Shown: in pieces, positions 42,649 to 51,791 of the stretch
Layout of the letters: each line of letters opens with the position of its first letter
How positions within the stretch are numbered: the first letter of the stretch is position 1
NCBI GenBank assembly: GCA_027366525.1
Contig: DAHXKG010000010.1
Location: forward strand, 1 to 64,000
Length of the DNA stretch: 64,000 nt
DNA from: a candidate division FCPU426 bacterium
Lineage (GTDB): Bacteria; Oederibacteriota; Muellerivitia; Muellerivitales; DAHXKG01
Direction of reading: 5' to 3'
Program-made: the position numbers and the translations under genes
The notes under the pieces: generated by a model
Told to the model about the DNA's origin: nothing
Seen by the model: only the letters and a program-made list of their open reading frames with translations
Database searches by the model: none

Positions 42649-43827
42649 TCAAAATCCTGATAGTCGAGGTATCCATTTTAGTTTGGAAAGTCGAAAATAA
42701 ATTCCCCAAGCTTTTTTCAACCAATGTCCAATAATTGGCAATGTCAGAACCCACCCACGATGATCATCGCGGTAAATCAAGGCAGCCCCATTGCCGACAT
42801 CCATCACGCAAACAATATTTACCTGTGAAACATAACTTTGGTGAACCTGGACATCTTTAATGCTCATGTTATGGATAGCCGTTTTGGCCATCACTTCCGC
42901 AATGTGACCTTGTTTAGCTTTCCATTCTGGACCTAGCAGGGCTGCCGAATCGCCAATTGCCCAAACGTGCGGAGAACCAACAACTTGACAGGATGGCTCG
43001 GTTCGAATAAAACCAGACTCATTCAGTGGGAGTCCTGAATTTTGATAGACTTTTGATCCTGTTCCTGCTGCAAAAAATAAAATTAATTGACTCTCCCATC
43101 GACTTTGATCTTCAAAAACAATACTTTCAGATTCAAATCGGAGAATTTTTTTTCCAAATAATTTTTGTATTCCTTTTTGACTCAGGAGATTTTCTGAGCG
43201 AGTAGCCGCTTGTTTACCCATCCGGATACCTGGATCCGCCATCGGTGCAAAAAATGTCAGTTGGAATTGATCTCGAATTTTTTTTCTTCGAAGCCACGTA
43301 TCAATGTTAAAAATCAGCTCAAAGGCTGGACCTCCTCGTACTGCAGAAGGATCTTTGGGATTGCCTCCAAACCCCACCGCAATGCTCCCTTGGCCTTTTT
43401 GAACCAGTGTCTTCAATTTCTCTTGGATTTGATCCGCTTCAGATGGCTTTCCGCATAATGAGTAGGTGTTCGATTGCCCTTCCATTTGTGTTTTTCCACT
43501 TCCTAAAGCGAGGACTAGTTGTTCGTAATCTCTGCCTTGTTCTAATATCAATCCGGATTTCAATTGCACTTTCGCGCCCGCTTCTTGGATCGCTACCACC
43601 TCATCCATCTTCCATTGAAATCCATGACGTTGAGCCAATTTGAAAAGCGGCAGTTTTACTGTCTCTTTTGATCGTTCTCCCGTCGGGATCCAAATGCTCA
43701 ACGGATAGATCCAAAGATATTCTCGATCTGAAATTAATAAGGTTTCCAAATGATGCCGTCGTGCCTCAATTGCCGCTTCAACACCGCCAATCCCACCGCC
43801 TAAAATTAAAACTTGAATGGGTGCCAT
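42649..43827 (-). CDS. FAD-dependent pyridine-nucleotide-disulfide-type oxidoreductase (SQR/NDH-2-like)
   Basis: A 392-residue flavoprotein. It has the FAD-binding LILGGGIGGVEAAIEARR at the N-terminus, LVLALGSGK, a second nucleotide region with SIAVGFGGNPKDP, and the FAD-closing motif HVWAIGDSAALLGPEWKAKQGH. The C-terminal IIGHWLKKAWGIYFRLSKL is an amphipathic, membrane-associating helix as in sulfide:quinone and NDH-2 enzymes. The catalytic cysteine trio of SQR is not evident, so the donor (NADH, sulfide or other) is open. It is first in a three-gene unit with the glutaredoxin fusion and groES. Confidence 0.78.
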   Translation of the reverse strand: MAPIQVLILGGGIGGVEAAIEARRHHLETLLISDREYLWIYPLSIWIPTGERSKETVKLPLFKLAQRHGFQWKMDEVVAIQEAGAKVQLKSGLILEQGRDYEQLVLALGSGKTQMEGQSNTYSLCGKPSEADQIQEKLKTLVQKGQGSIAVGFGGNPKDPSAVRGGPAFELIFNIDTWLRRKKIRDQFQLTFFAPMADPGIRMGKQAATRSENLLSQKGIQKLFGKKILRFESESIVFEDQSRWESQLILFFAAGTGSKVYQNSGLPLNESGFIRTEPSCQVVGSPHVWAIGDSAALLGPEWKAKQGHIAEVMAKTAIHNMSIKDVQVHQSYVSQVNIVCVMDVGNGAALIYRDDHRGWVLTLPIIGHWLKKAWGIYFRLSKLKWIPRLSGF

Positions 43828-43918
43828 TGCATTTCCTGTTAATAATTAAATAATAATATAATAATATTATACTATACTGTTTTATTCAAGATCTCTCCTT
43901 AAAAATATTTGAAATTTT

Positions 43919-44794
43919 TTAATGCATTGAACGGGATGAATCTTGCAATAACATTTCTTCTAATTTTGAATCTTCTAAAAGCATTTGAGGAGTCATTTGA
44001 TCGATATAATCCATGAGTCGGATCTGAAAACTTCCAATGCCTTGTTGATAACTTTCCACGGTTCGATATGCTTTTTCACCAGCTAATCCCATAACTAAAA
44101 GTCCCGCGCAGGCCGCTTGATAAACCTCCGAAGTTACTCCACAAAAACAACCGATCAAAGACGAAGTCATACATCCAGCTCCTGTAATACGTGTCAACCA
44201 ACTATGTCCATTCGCAATTTTAGCAACCCGAGTTCCATCCGTAACAAAATCAATGGCTCCCGTCATGGCCACGAGACAATGAAATCGGTTAGCCAATAAT
44301 TGAACAATTTCCATACGATCGCCCGTCTCGTCTTGTGACTCCACACCTCGTATAGAGGCTTTTAATCCCAACAGCGATTTTAACTCTGAAAAATTTCCAC
44401 GAAGCACTTGGACTTGAACGGTTTCTAAATATTGAATGGCCGTACGTGTTCTTAGTGAAGTCGCTCCAGCTCCAACGGGATCCAATATCACTGGAATTTT
44501 TTCGGCATTCGCCTTCTTCCCCGCCAAAAACATCGAAGGGATCGTTCGATTAGTCAACGTACCCAAATTAATCACCAGAGCGGATGCCATACTTACCATT
44601 TCTGCGACCTCACTTAAATCATCGGCCATAACAGGCGATCCGCCCAACGCCAACACAACATTCGCACAATCACGAGCAGTAACATAATTAGTGAGATGGT
44701 GAATCAAAGGATGTTGCTGCTTAACGACTTCCAAAAGCTTTGCAATCGTCAATAAACGGGTCGAGGGCTGAAAATTTAATGTGGTTGGTATCAT
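43919..44794 (-). CDS. thiM: Hydroxyethylthiazole kinase ThiM
   Basis: A 291-residue salvage enzyme that phosphorylates 4-methyl-5-hydroxyethylthiazole for thiamine synthesis. Motifs: HHLTNYVTARDCANVVLALGG, SPVMADD, VINLGTLT, VILDPVGAGAT and the nucleotide-binding ITGAGCMTSSLIG with catalytic Cys. AAGGA stands seven bases upstream of the ATG. I looked for a TPP riboswitch in the 269-bp region upstream (CTGAGA and the second conserved arm) and found none. Divergent from the hydrogenase operon. Confidence 0.93.
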   Translation of the reverse strand: MIPTTLNFQPSTRLLTIAKLLEVVKQQHPLIHHLTNYVTARDCANVVLALGGSPVMADDLSEVAEMVSMASALVINLGTLTNRTIPSMFLAGKKANAEKIPVILDPVGAGATSLRTRTAIQYLETVQVQVLRGNFSELKSLLGLKASIRGVESQDETGDRMEIVQLLANRFHCLVAMTGAIDFVTDGTRVAKIANGHSWLTRITGAGCMTSSLIGCFCGVTSEVYQAACAGLLVMGLAGEKAYRTVESYQQGIGSFQIRLMDYIDQMTPQMLLEDSKLEEMLLQDSSRSMH

Positions 44795-45063
44795 CGTATA
44801 TTCCTTTATGAAGTCGTACTAGTCTCGAGAGTAATCCATTCGTAATTTAAGTTTAGCTTGATCCATCCAATTACTCTATGATTTACAACGACAGCTCGAA
44901 GACCAGTTCATTAAACATTTTGTATATCAAATTTTGTTACTCGTCTTTAAGGTCCAAATCATGTATTCGTCATGATAAGGAATATAAACCTTAGGCATGT
45001 TGCCAATATTCGCCTTATGGTATATTTTTTTGAAATTTAAACTTGCGTGATGGCAGGTTGCCT

Positions 45064-46089
45064 ATGTCAGTCAAACAAATAAGCACCAATATGTTACGAG
45101 GTTGGATTGATGGACTACTGTTGCAAAAAACGGTAATCGGTCCCGTTCAACACCAAGGGCACTTTCGATTTGAATCAATCACGTCATCTGATCAATTAGC
45201 ACTTGATTACGATGTAACTGATTTGCCACCAAAAAAATTTTTATTGCCCCCTCGGGAAGTCATGATGACCTTTCGTTCCTCGGGAGAATTCCAGAGCGTG
45301 ATGGAATTTCATCCCTTTGTGCTTTTTGGAGTTCATCCCTATGATATGATCGCCATTAATCAAATGGATCGTGTTTTTTCAGAAAAATTAGTGGATATTC
45401 ATTATTTAACACGTCGCAATGCCTGTTCAATTGTGGCTCTAGATCCCGTCGCAGTAGCCCCTCATAATTTTTCTGGTTGTATGGGAACTGCGACGGTTGA
45501 AAAAGGTTGGGACCTCCTTTTAACACCACTGCCACAAGATGGCTATTTACTGGAAATCGGAACCGAAAAGGGAAATACACTACTCCATTCGATCTATGAG
45601 CTCCCCGATGCTTCTCTGGATCAACTTCAATTGCGTGAACAACGATGGAATCAAAATCAAAAATCCATGCGTCGTCATGAACTCAAATGTGCTCCCGATG
45701 ATTTACCCGATCTTTTGGAACAAAATTATGACCATCCCCTCTGGCAAGAAAAATCCAGTCAATGTTTATCCTGCGGAGCGTGTAATATTGTTTGCCCAAC
45801 CTGCTATTGCTTTGATATCCAAGATGAGGTGGATTGGAGCCTAGAAACTGGAGTTCGTTGTAGAGCTTGGGATGGGTGCTTGCTACGTGATTTTGCTGAA
45901 GTTGCAGGAGGACATAACTTTAGAAAGCAATCAGCAGAACGCTATCGCCATCGATTTTATCGTAAAGCCAGTTATTTGCCTAAACGCTTCGGAGAAATCG
46001 CATGCGTCGGATGCGGACGATGTATCAGTGCTTGTATTCCCAATATTTCCAACCCCGTAGAAGTTTATAATCAACTCGTAGGAGAATAA
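45064..46089 (+). CDS. hydB: Group 3b [NiFe] hydrogenase (sulfhydrogenase) beta subunit, iron-sulfur
   Basis: A 341-residue cytoplasmic iron-sulfur subunit of the HydBGDA type. It has an AsrA-like N-terminal part (FVLFGVHPYDMIAINQMD), and two C-terminal [4Fe-4S] sites, CLSCGACNIVCPTCYC and CVGCGRCISACIP. It links the FAD subunit to the hydrogenase dimer. ATG 45064 with AGG upstream is preferred to a TTG 21 bp earlier. First gene of the large hydrogenase operon. Confidence 0.92.
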   Translation: MSVKQISTNMLRGWIDGLLLQKTVIGPVQHQGHFRFESITSSDQLALDYDVTDLPPKKFLLPPREVMMTFRSSGEFQSVMEFHPFVLFGVHPYDMIAINQMDRVFSEKLVDIHYLTRRNACSIVALDPVAVAPHNFSGCMGTATVEKGWDLLLTPLPQDGYLLEIGTEKGNTLLHSIYELPDASLDQLQLREQRWNQNQKSMRRHELKCAPDDLPDLLEQNYDHPLWQEKSSQCLSCGACNIVCPTCYCFDIQDEVDWSLETGVRCRAWDGCLLRDFAEVAGGHNFRKQSAERYRHRFYRKASYLPKRFGEIACVGCGRCISACIPNISNPVEVYNQLVGE

Positions 46090-46090
46090 T

Positions 46091-46951
46091 ATGGATCCAC
46101 AGATTGATTCGCCTGTTATTGGACATCCTTCCTCCGATATTTATTTGCCTCATCCAGCCCTAATTACTTCTATGTGTTCGCTCACCGCACTTGATATGCT
46201 TTTTGAGATTCACGTACCCTCCCCAGAGGTTCATACACCCTCACCCGGTCAATTTGTGGAAGTTTCTCTACCCGGCATTGGAGAAGCTCCTATTTCGGTA
46301 TGTTCATTTTCAAACCACCCTCATCAATTTCAAATACTTGTGCGTCGAATTGGAAACGTGACTCAAGCACTTCATCAACTTCAAATAGGAAAATCTATTG
46401 GAATTCGCGGTCCTTTCGGAACTACTTTTCCAGTCGATCGTGAGCTTCGGAAACAAAATATTTTATTTATTGCGGGCGGCCTTGGACTAGCACCCTTGCG
46501 CTCAGCTATCCAATACGTCCTCCATCGGCGATGGGATTATGGAAAACTCATCATTCTTTATGGAAGTCGAACCCCTGATGAACAATTATTCCTAGAAGAT
46601 CTTCATGATTGGAAATCTCGAAAAGATTTAACGTATTTAGAAACGGTCGATCGAGGAGGCCCAAACTGGAAAGGACGTGTAGGGGTCATCACAACTTTAT
46701 TCTCGCTGTTAAATCTTGAGGATGATCCTTGGAGTGCAATTATTTGTGGCCCACCAGTCATGTATTCATTTGTCCTCCGTGAACTCCGTCAACGTCAAAT
46801 CCCTAATGAGTTGATCTATGTTTCTCTTGAACGTCGAATGAAATGCGGAGTCGGCATGTGTGGGCACTGCCAAATCAATGGATTGTACGTTTGTCAAGAT
46901 GGTCCTGTCTTTAGATACAAAGATTTAATCCATCTTCAGGAGGCCCTTTAA
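46091..46951 (+). CDS. hydG: Group 3b hydrogenase gamma subunit, FAD/NAD(P)-binding
   Basis: A 286-residue flavoprotein of the ferredoxin-NADP reductase fold that exchanges electrons with NAD(P)H. The FAD part has SPGQFVEVSLPGIGEAPISV, the NAD(P) part has ILFIAGGLGLAPLRSAI and LIILYGSRTPDE, and the C-terminal [2Fe-2S] site is MKCGVGMCGHCQING…VCQDGP. It begins one base after the hydB stop and has AGGAG six bases upstream. Confidence 0.93.
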   Translation: MDPQIDSPVIGHPSSDIYLPHPALITSMCSLTALDMLFEIHVPSPEVHTPSPGQFVEVSLPGIGEAPISVCSFSNHPHQFQILVRRIGNVTQALHQLQIGKSIGIRGPFGTTFPVDRELRKQNILFIAGGLGLAPLRSAIQYVLHRRWDYGKLIILYGSRTPDEQLFLEDLHDWKSRKDLTYLETVDRGGPNWKGRVGVITTLFSLLNLEDDPWSAIICGPPVMYSFVLRELRQRQIPNELIYVSLERRMKCGVGMCGHCQINGLYVCQDGPVFRYKDLIHLQEAL

Positions 46952-47706
46952 TGTCAAAGCCCCAAGTTGCTATTTTTGATTTGGCAGGGTGTGAAGGCTG
47001 TCAATTGCAGATTGTCAATTTGGAGGATTCTTTGCTTCAACTCTTGTCTCTCGTCGACGTCGTTGAATGGCGGGAGGCGATTAGTAATCATGGACCAGAA
47101 ATTGATATTGCCTTAGTTGAAGGATGTTTAGAACGTGAAGAGGATGTCGCACGCCTTCTGCACATTCGTGAAAAATCAAAAATTTTGGTCGCCTTAGGTT
47201 CTTGTGCTATTTCCGGCGGAGTCCACCAAATGCGAAATGCACTTTCTAGTCTAGAAGCCAGACAAATTACTTATGGCAATAATGGATTTTTGAAGCATCT
47301 TGATGTCCATGAAAAAGTTCAATCTTTGGATCAGATTGTGAAAGTAGATTATTCAATTCCAGGGTGTCCAATTCATCGCCAAGAACTGAGTTATGTACTG
47401 CGATGCTTGGCATTGGGCAGAATCCCCTTTATTCCTACTTATCCGGTTTGCGTTGAATGCCGAATTCAAGAAAATTTATGTCTCTGGCAACAAGGGCAGC
47501 TTTGTTTAGGTCCGCTTACGCGAGCTGGTTGCCATGCAACTTGCCCCTCTCATGGCACTCCTTGTATAGGATGTCGCGGTTATTCCTCAGATGCCAATCC
47601 CCAAGGTTTGCGTCAAAGTTTGAATCGATACCATAAAACACCTGAAGAATTTGAACATCACTTGAACTTGTTTTTAGGCTCATCTTTGGAGCACGCACAT
47701 GCCTAA
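46951..47706 (+). CDS. hydD: Group 3b hydrogenase small (delta) subunit
   Basis: A 251-residue electron-transfer subunit with three iron-sulfur sites. The proximal cluster is in AGCEGCQLQ, LGSCAISGG and SIPGCPI. The medial and distal clusters are in the C-terminal CVECRIQENLCLW, CLGPLTRAGCHATCPS and CIGCRGY. It pairs with the large subunit encoded next. Start and preceding stop overlap (TAATG), and AGGAGG is upstream. Confidence 0.93.
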   Translation: MSKPQVAIFDLAGCEGCQLQIVNLEDSLLQLLSLVDVVEWREAISNHGPEIDIALVEGCLEREEDVARLLHIREKSKILVALGSCAISGGVHQMRNALSSLEARQITYGNNGFLKHLDVHEKVQSLDQIVKVDYSIPGCPIHRQELSYVLRCLALGRIPFIPTYPVCVECRIQENLCLWQQGQLCLGPLTRAGCHATCPSHGTPCIGCRGYSSDANPQGLRQSLNRYHKTPEEFEHHLNLFLGSSLEHAHA

Positions 47707-49003
47707 ATCTTTTCAAATACAAATTCCTCATATTACACGAGTTGAAGGACACGGAAATTTAGTTGTTCGCGTCACAGATGGACATGTTGAAAAAGCCGAA
47801 TGGCAAGTTGTGGAAGCGCCAAGATTTTTTGAAGCTTTTGTTCAAGGACGTCGCTGGGATGAAATTCAAGCTGTCGTCTCACGCATTTGCGGTATTTGTT
47901 CCATTAGCCATTCTTTAGTCTCGATTCAAGCAATTGAAAATGCTTTGCATGTTCAGGTTTCACCTGAGGTCCAAAAATTAAGAAGCCTCACACATGCCTC
48001 TGAAATTCTTCAAAGTCATATTCTTCATATCGGATATTTGGTTGCGCCAGACCTGTTCAAAGCTCCTTCCGTTATTCCCTTGGTTGAAAATCAAAGAGAA
48101 GTCGTTCAAAAAATCATTGAGCTCCATCGTATTGCCAATCAATGGTCCGATCTGCTAGCTGGAAGAACAACACACCCGATCACGCTCATTCCAGGGGGAT
48201 TTACCCGAACCCCTTCTTTAAAAGAGTTTGAAAATCTCCAACATGATCTTTCCACAGCTACAAAATTAACGAATCAGATTGCCAGCGTAATCCTTTCGGT
48301 AGCTCATCAAATCCCTCATTTTGAACGTGAGACCGAGTATATCGCACTTCAACAACCGGGCCAATATTCATTTGAAAGTGGACAAATTGCAAGCAGTGAC
48401 CTTCCAGAGTTGACACCCGTTGAAAATTTCGAATCCGTAACTAATGAATATGTCACAAATCAATCCACGGCTAAATGGGCTCGATGGCATCGAGGGGCTT
48501 ATGCCGTAGGCGCTTTAGCTCGCTATAATCTCAATCACAAATTCCTTCGTCCAGCTGCCGCCCAACTGGCCCATCAATTAGGAATCAAATCCAAATGTAT
48601 TAATCCTTATGCAAATTCGCTTATTCAATTAGTAGAATGCGTTCAAATTCTTGGAGATGCTCAAGAGTTAATCGACTTCTTTTTAGAAAATCCTCATCCT
48701 TTGAATCGCGAATCCATTACTCCAAGGGCTGGCGAAGGTGTCGCGGCCATTGAAGCTCCACGTGGCATTTTATTTCACCGTTACCAATTGAATGATCAAG
48801 GCATTTGTCGTTCAGCTAATCTTTGTATTCCCACAAATCAAAATCATGGTAATCTTCAAAAAGATATTGAAACCCTTCTTCCGCAGATTTTACACGATGA
48901 TCAGGAATCCATTCGTCAATTGCTGGAAATGCTGGTTCGATCCTACGATCCTTGCATTTCATGTTCGACGCATTTTTTGAATATCAAGTTTATTGATTCT
49001 TAA
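47699..49003 (+). CDS. hydA: Group 3b [NiFe] hydrogenase large (alpha) subunit
   Basis: A 434-residue catalytic subunit. The N-terminal HITRVEGHGNLVV precedes the first nickel pair in SRICGICSISHS. The second pair is in YDPCISCSTH, followed by nine residues (FLNIKFIDS) that the endopeptidase should remove after nickel insertion. All four nickel/iron cysteines are intact. It overlaps hydD by 8 bp. The enzyme probably evolves or oxidises H2 with NADP(H)/NAD(H) as partner and may also reduce sulfur compounds, as known for archaeal sulfhydrogenases. Confidence 0.95.
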   Translation: MPKSFQIQIPHITRVEGHGNLVVRVTDGHVEKAEWQVVEAPRFFEAFVQGRRWDEIQAVVSRICGICSISHSLVSIQAIENALHVQVSPEVQKLRSLTHASEILQSHILHIGYLVAPDLFKAPSVIPLVENQREVVQKIIELHRIANQWSDLLAGRTTHPITLIPGGFTRTPSLKEFENLQHDLSTATKLTNQIASVILSVAHQIPHFERETEYIALQQPGQYSFESGQIASSDLPELTPVENFESVTNEYVTNQSTAKWARWHRGAYAVGALARYNLNHKFLRPAAAQLAHQLGIKSKCINPYANSLIQLVECVQILGDAQELIDFFLENPHPLNRESITPRAGEGVAAIEAPRGILFHRYQLNDQGICRSANLCIPTNQNHGNLQKDIETLLPQILHDDQESIRQLLEMLVRSYDPCISCSTHFLNIKFIDS

Positions 49004-49017
49004 AAAGGACTCATTTT

Positions 49018-49482
49018 ATGTCTACTGCTTTGGTCGCTGTAGGCAACCCGCTTATGGGCGATGAAGGCATTGGCATTCAAATTATTGAATGGTTTTGGAA
49101 GCATCCGAAAATGACTCAAACGTTTGATTGTTTAGAAATTTCAGGAAGCTTATTTGAACTGATTGATCTGGTTTCCCATTATTCAAAAATTATTTTCGTC
49201 GATTGTGCATTCATGGGCGCACTCCCGGGAAAACTTCGGCGATTTCAGATTTCCCATATTCAGTCTCTGAAAACAAGTTCACCGTTTTCCCTACATAGTA
49301 ATGATTTAATTGATGATCTTCAAACTGCCCTCACATTAAATGCCAATGCTACTGATTCAATTATTCTCTATGGCATTGAACCTGCTTATGTGGGACCTCG
49401 TCCCTCTCTTTCCCACGATCTTTTCGAAAAGATTCCTCTTTATGCACAAACCATACTCCAAGATTTTGATCAACGCATCTAG
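49018..49482 (+). CDS. Hydrogenase maturation endopeptidase (HycI/HoxW family)
   Basis: A 154-residue protease that removes the C-terminal tail of a [NiFe] large subunit. Motifs: LVAVGNPLMGDEGIGIQII with the first metal-binding acidic residue, IIFVDCAFMG, FSLHSNDL and ILYGIEPAYVGP. AGGA precedes the ATG. It lies 14 bp after hydA. Since only HydA has a cleavable tail here (EchE ends at DPCISCTER), HydA is the expected substrate. Confidence 0.92.
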   Translation: MSTALVAVGNPLMGDEGIGIQIIEWFWKHPKMTQTFDCLEISGSLFELIDLVSHYSKIIFVDCAFMGALPGKLRRFQISHIQSLKTSSPFSLHSNDLIDDLQTALTLNANATDSIILYGIEPAYVGPRPSLSHDLFEKIPLYAQTILQDFDQRI

Positions 49483-49590
49483 CAATTCTATTTTTGTAAT
49501 TTATGTCCTAAATCATTCTAGGAAAATCAACTTTGAATCAAAATTGAACCATTGTGAGCCAGTGTGGAAATACTTAGAAGGATGTATTTT

Positions 49591-50670
49591 ATGGGCAAGC
49601 AAACAATTATCCCGTTTGGACCTCAGCACCCTGTCCTCCCCGAGCCAATTCATTTAGATTTAGTGCTCGAAGATGAACAGGTGCTTCAAGCTATTCCCCG
49701 CATTGGATTTGTTCATCGAGGTTTAGAAAAGCTTGCTGAAAAAAAAGATTTTCAAGACATGGTTTATGTTGGAGAACGCATTTGTGGTATCTGTAGCTTT
49801 ATTCATAGCGTGGCGTTTTGCCAAGCGATGGAATCTATTCTTGGAATCGAAGTTCCCGAGCGTGCTCAAAGCTTGAGAGGTTTCTGGAGTGAACTCTCTC
49901 GAATTCATAGCCATTGGTTGTGGATGGGATTATTAGCTGATTCGTTTGGATTTGAAAATCTATTCATGCAAACTTGGAAACTTCGAGAATCCTTGCTGGA
50001 TTTGGTCGAAGCAACTGCAGGTGGACGCGTCATTTATGGATCCTGTAAAATTGGTGGCGTGCGCCGCGATATTTCTCTTGAATTAATAACTCAGGCTCAA
50101 ACTACACTTAAAGCACTTTACACTCAACATCAAATTCTGGCTTCTATTTTTGAAAACGATACTTCGATTCAACATCGAACTCAAGGCAAAGGAATGCTCA
50201 GCAAAGACAAAGCTTATGAATTAGGTGCAGTAGGACCTACTTTGCGAGCAAGTGGATGGCCTTTAGACGCTCGTCTCTTAAAATATGGCACTTATCAAAA
50301 TCTTGAATTTCAACCCGTGGTAGAAACTCAAGGCGATTGTTATGCCCGTATGCGAGTGCGCATACGCGAAGTAGATCAATCTTTTGATTTAATTAATCAA
50401 CTTCTTAAAAAATTGCCCGATGGACCTGTAGAAACCAAAATCACCGGCATGCCTTCCGGAGAGCATTTTGAACGTGTAGAACAACCCCGAGGAGAGGTGG
50501 TGCACTATCTAAAAGGAAATGGCAGTAAGTTTCTTGAGCGTTATCGAGTCCGTACGCCAACTTTTGCAAATCTTCCTGCCTTGGTTGAAATTTTAAAAGG
50601 TTGTACCTTTGCGGATGTTCCCATCATTGTTCTTTCCATTGATCCTTGCATAAGTTGTACGGAGCGTTAA
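49591..50670 (+). CDS. echE: Ech-type hydrogenase large subunit EchE
   Basis: A 359-residue group 4 [NiFe] catalytic subunit. It starts IIPFGPQHPVLPEP, has IPRIGFVHRGLEKLAE, the first nickel pair in GERICGICSFIHS, and the second in the very last residues DPCISCTER. No C-terminal extension exists, as in EchE/CooH, so no proteolytic maturation is needed. I chose ATG 49591 because AAGGA lies eight bases upstream. It receives electrons from ferredoxin through EchF/EchC and makes H2 while the membrane part moves ions. Confidence 0.95.
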   Translation: MGKQTIIPFGPQHPVLPEPIHLDLVLEDEQVLQAIPRIGFVHRGLEKLAEKKDFQDMVYVGERICGICSFIHSVAFCQAMESILGIEVPERAQSLRGFWSELSRIHSHWLWMGLLADSFGFENLFMQTWKLRESLLDLVEATAGGRVIYGSCKIGGVRRDISLELITQAQTTLKALYTQHQILASIFENDTSIQHRTQGKGMLSKDKAYELGAVGPTLRASGWPLDARLLKYGTYQNLEFQPVVETQGDCYARMRVRIREVDQSFDLINQLLKKLPDGPVETKITGMPSGEHFERVEQPRGEVVHYLKGNGSKFLERYRVRTPTFANLPALVEILKGCTFADVPIIVLSIDPCISCTER

Positions 50671-50671
50671 C

Positions 50672-51061
50672 ATGTCCTATTTTCAAATGCTCAATTTATC
50701 CATCCAGCAATTATGGCATCGGCCAGCCACTCGACTTTATCCCCAAGAAGTCCGCCCGGTAATTGCCCGGAGTCGAGGCCGTGTCGAACTCCAGCCATCC
50801 ACTTGTACACTCTGCCTACTCTGTGAAAAAAAATGCCCAACCCATGCGATCCATATCGACCGCACTCAACGATTGTTCACCTTGGATCGGTTTCAATGTA
50901 TCCTTTGTGGCGCCTGCGAATCTGCTTGTATTGCTAAGCACGCGATCGTTTTATCTGAACACTATGCACCACCTCAAACTCATCGTGACGTGATCATTTG
51001 GCCCGTGCCTTCTACTCCGCCTTCTTTGGCTTCAACAACCAAATCTCAAAATAAAGGATAA
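50672..51061 (+). CDS. echF: Ech hydrogenase ferredoxin-like subunit EchF
   Basis: A 129-residue protein with two [4Fe-4S] motifs, CTLCLLCEKKCPTHAIHI and CILCGACESACIAKHAIVL, as in NuoI/HycB/EchF. It passes electrons from soluble ferredoxin to EchC. GGAG lies seven bases before the ATG, directly after the echE stop. The C-terminal tail is Pro/Ser-rich. Confidence 0.92.
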   Translation: MSYFQMLNLSIQQLWHRPATRLYPQEVRPVIARSRGRVELQPSTCTLCLLCEKKCPTHAIHIDRTQRLFTLDRFQCILCGACESACIAKHAIVLSEHYAPPQTHRDVIIWPVPSTPPSLASTTKSQNKG

Positions 51062-51064
51062 CTT

Positions 51065-51145
51065 ATGGCTCCATCGACTTTGAAAATTAAAATTCCGTTG
51101 AAGTTAAAATTGTCTCATAAGAATGGGAAGGTCTGCTATGAATGA
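51065..51145 (+). CDS. Possible 26-aa basic peptide ORF
   Basis: A short frame from ATG 51065 to TGA 51145 fills the gap between echF and hypB and overlaps the hypB start by eight bases. The peptide is basic (PLKLKLSHKNGK) with one Cys. AAAGGA lies eight bases or less upstream, across the echF stop. It could be a leader that couples hypB translation, or only chance sequence. No homologue is recognised. Confidence 0.3.
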   Translation: MAPSTLKIKIPLKLKLSHKNGKVCYE

Positions 51146-51791
51146 AAAAATCAATATTGCCACCAAGGCCTTGTCTGCAAACGACCAAATTGCTGCTCAA
51201 AACAAAGATTTTTTTAAATCAAAACATGTCTTAGTTTTAAATATGATCAGTTCTCCCGGATCCGGAAAAACCTCTCTATTGGAAGCTATGGCTTACCAAT
51301 ATGGGTCATCTCTCGCCGTCATTACTGGTGACATTCAAATGACCTATGATGCCGACCGAATTCGTAAGGCTGGAAGTGCAGCTGTTCAAATCGAAACTCA
51401 CGGAACTTGTCACTTAACGGCTAGTATGGTTCAACAAAAAATTCAGGAATTGACTTGGGATAAAACTCGAATACTAGTCATTGAAAATGTGGGTAATCTG
51501 GTTTGTCCATCGGGATATCAATTGGGTGAGGATCTCAAAATAGGGTTATTGAGTGTCACTGAAGGAAGCGAAAAACCCATGAAATATCCATCTTTATTTA
51601 CCCGCGCTCAAGCACTGGTCATCACTAAAATCGATCTACTTCCCTATGTTGATTTCAACTTAGATCAAGTGCAATCGGACTGCCACAAATTAAATACTCA
51701 CCTCCAACTTTTCCAAATTTCAACTAAAACTCATCAAGGCTTAGAGGCTTGGTTTGACTTTCTAAATTCTCATTTTCTTTTGGGGATTTAA
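51138..51791 (+). CDS. hypB: Hydrogenase nickel-incorporation GTPase HypB
   Basis: A 217-residue SIMIBI GTPase that works with HypA to insert nickel. Motifs: P-loop ISSPGSGKTSLLEAM near residue 42, TGDIQMTYDADRI, IETHGTCHL (metal-binding Cys-His pair at the dimer interface), VIENVGNLVCPS and VITKIDLLP. There is no N-terminal His-rich or CxxCGC nickel store. ATG 51138 has GGAAGG upstream. Positioned inside the Ech operon. Confidence 0.95.
   Translation: MNEKINIATKALSANDQIAAQNKDFFKSKHVLVLNMISSPGSGKTSLLEAMAYQYGSSLAVITGDIQMTYDADRIRKAGSAAVQIETHGTCHLTASMVQQKIQELTWDKTRILVIENVGNLVCPSGYQLGEDLKIGLLSVTEGSEKPMKYPSLFTRAQALVITKIDLLPYVDFNLDQVQSDCHKLNTHLQLFQISTKTHQGLEAWFDFLNSHFLLGI

Noticed and set aside
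43845-43885. AT palindrome upstream of the FAD oxidoreductase gene as an operator
   Set aside because: Only ATAATATTAT (10 bp) is perfectly palindromic, which is unremarkable in such AT-rich sequence.
44795-45063. TPP riboswitch before thiM
   Set aside because: The conserved CTGAGA segment and the second conserved arm are absent on the minus strand of this interval.
44795-45063. Rex operator before the hydrogenase operon
   Set aside because: The nearest candidate has only four-base arms (TTTG-N5-CAAA) and does not fit the TTGTTAA/TTAACAA-type consensus.
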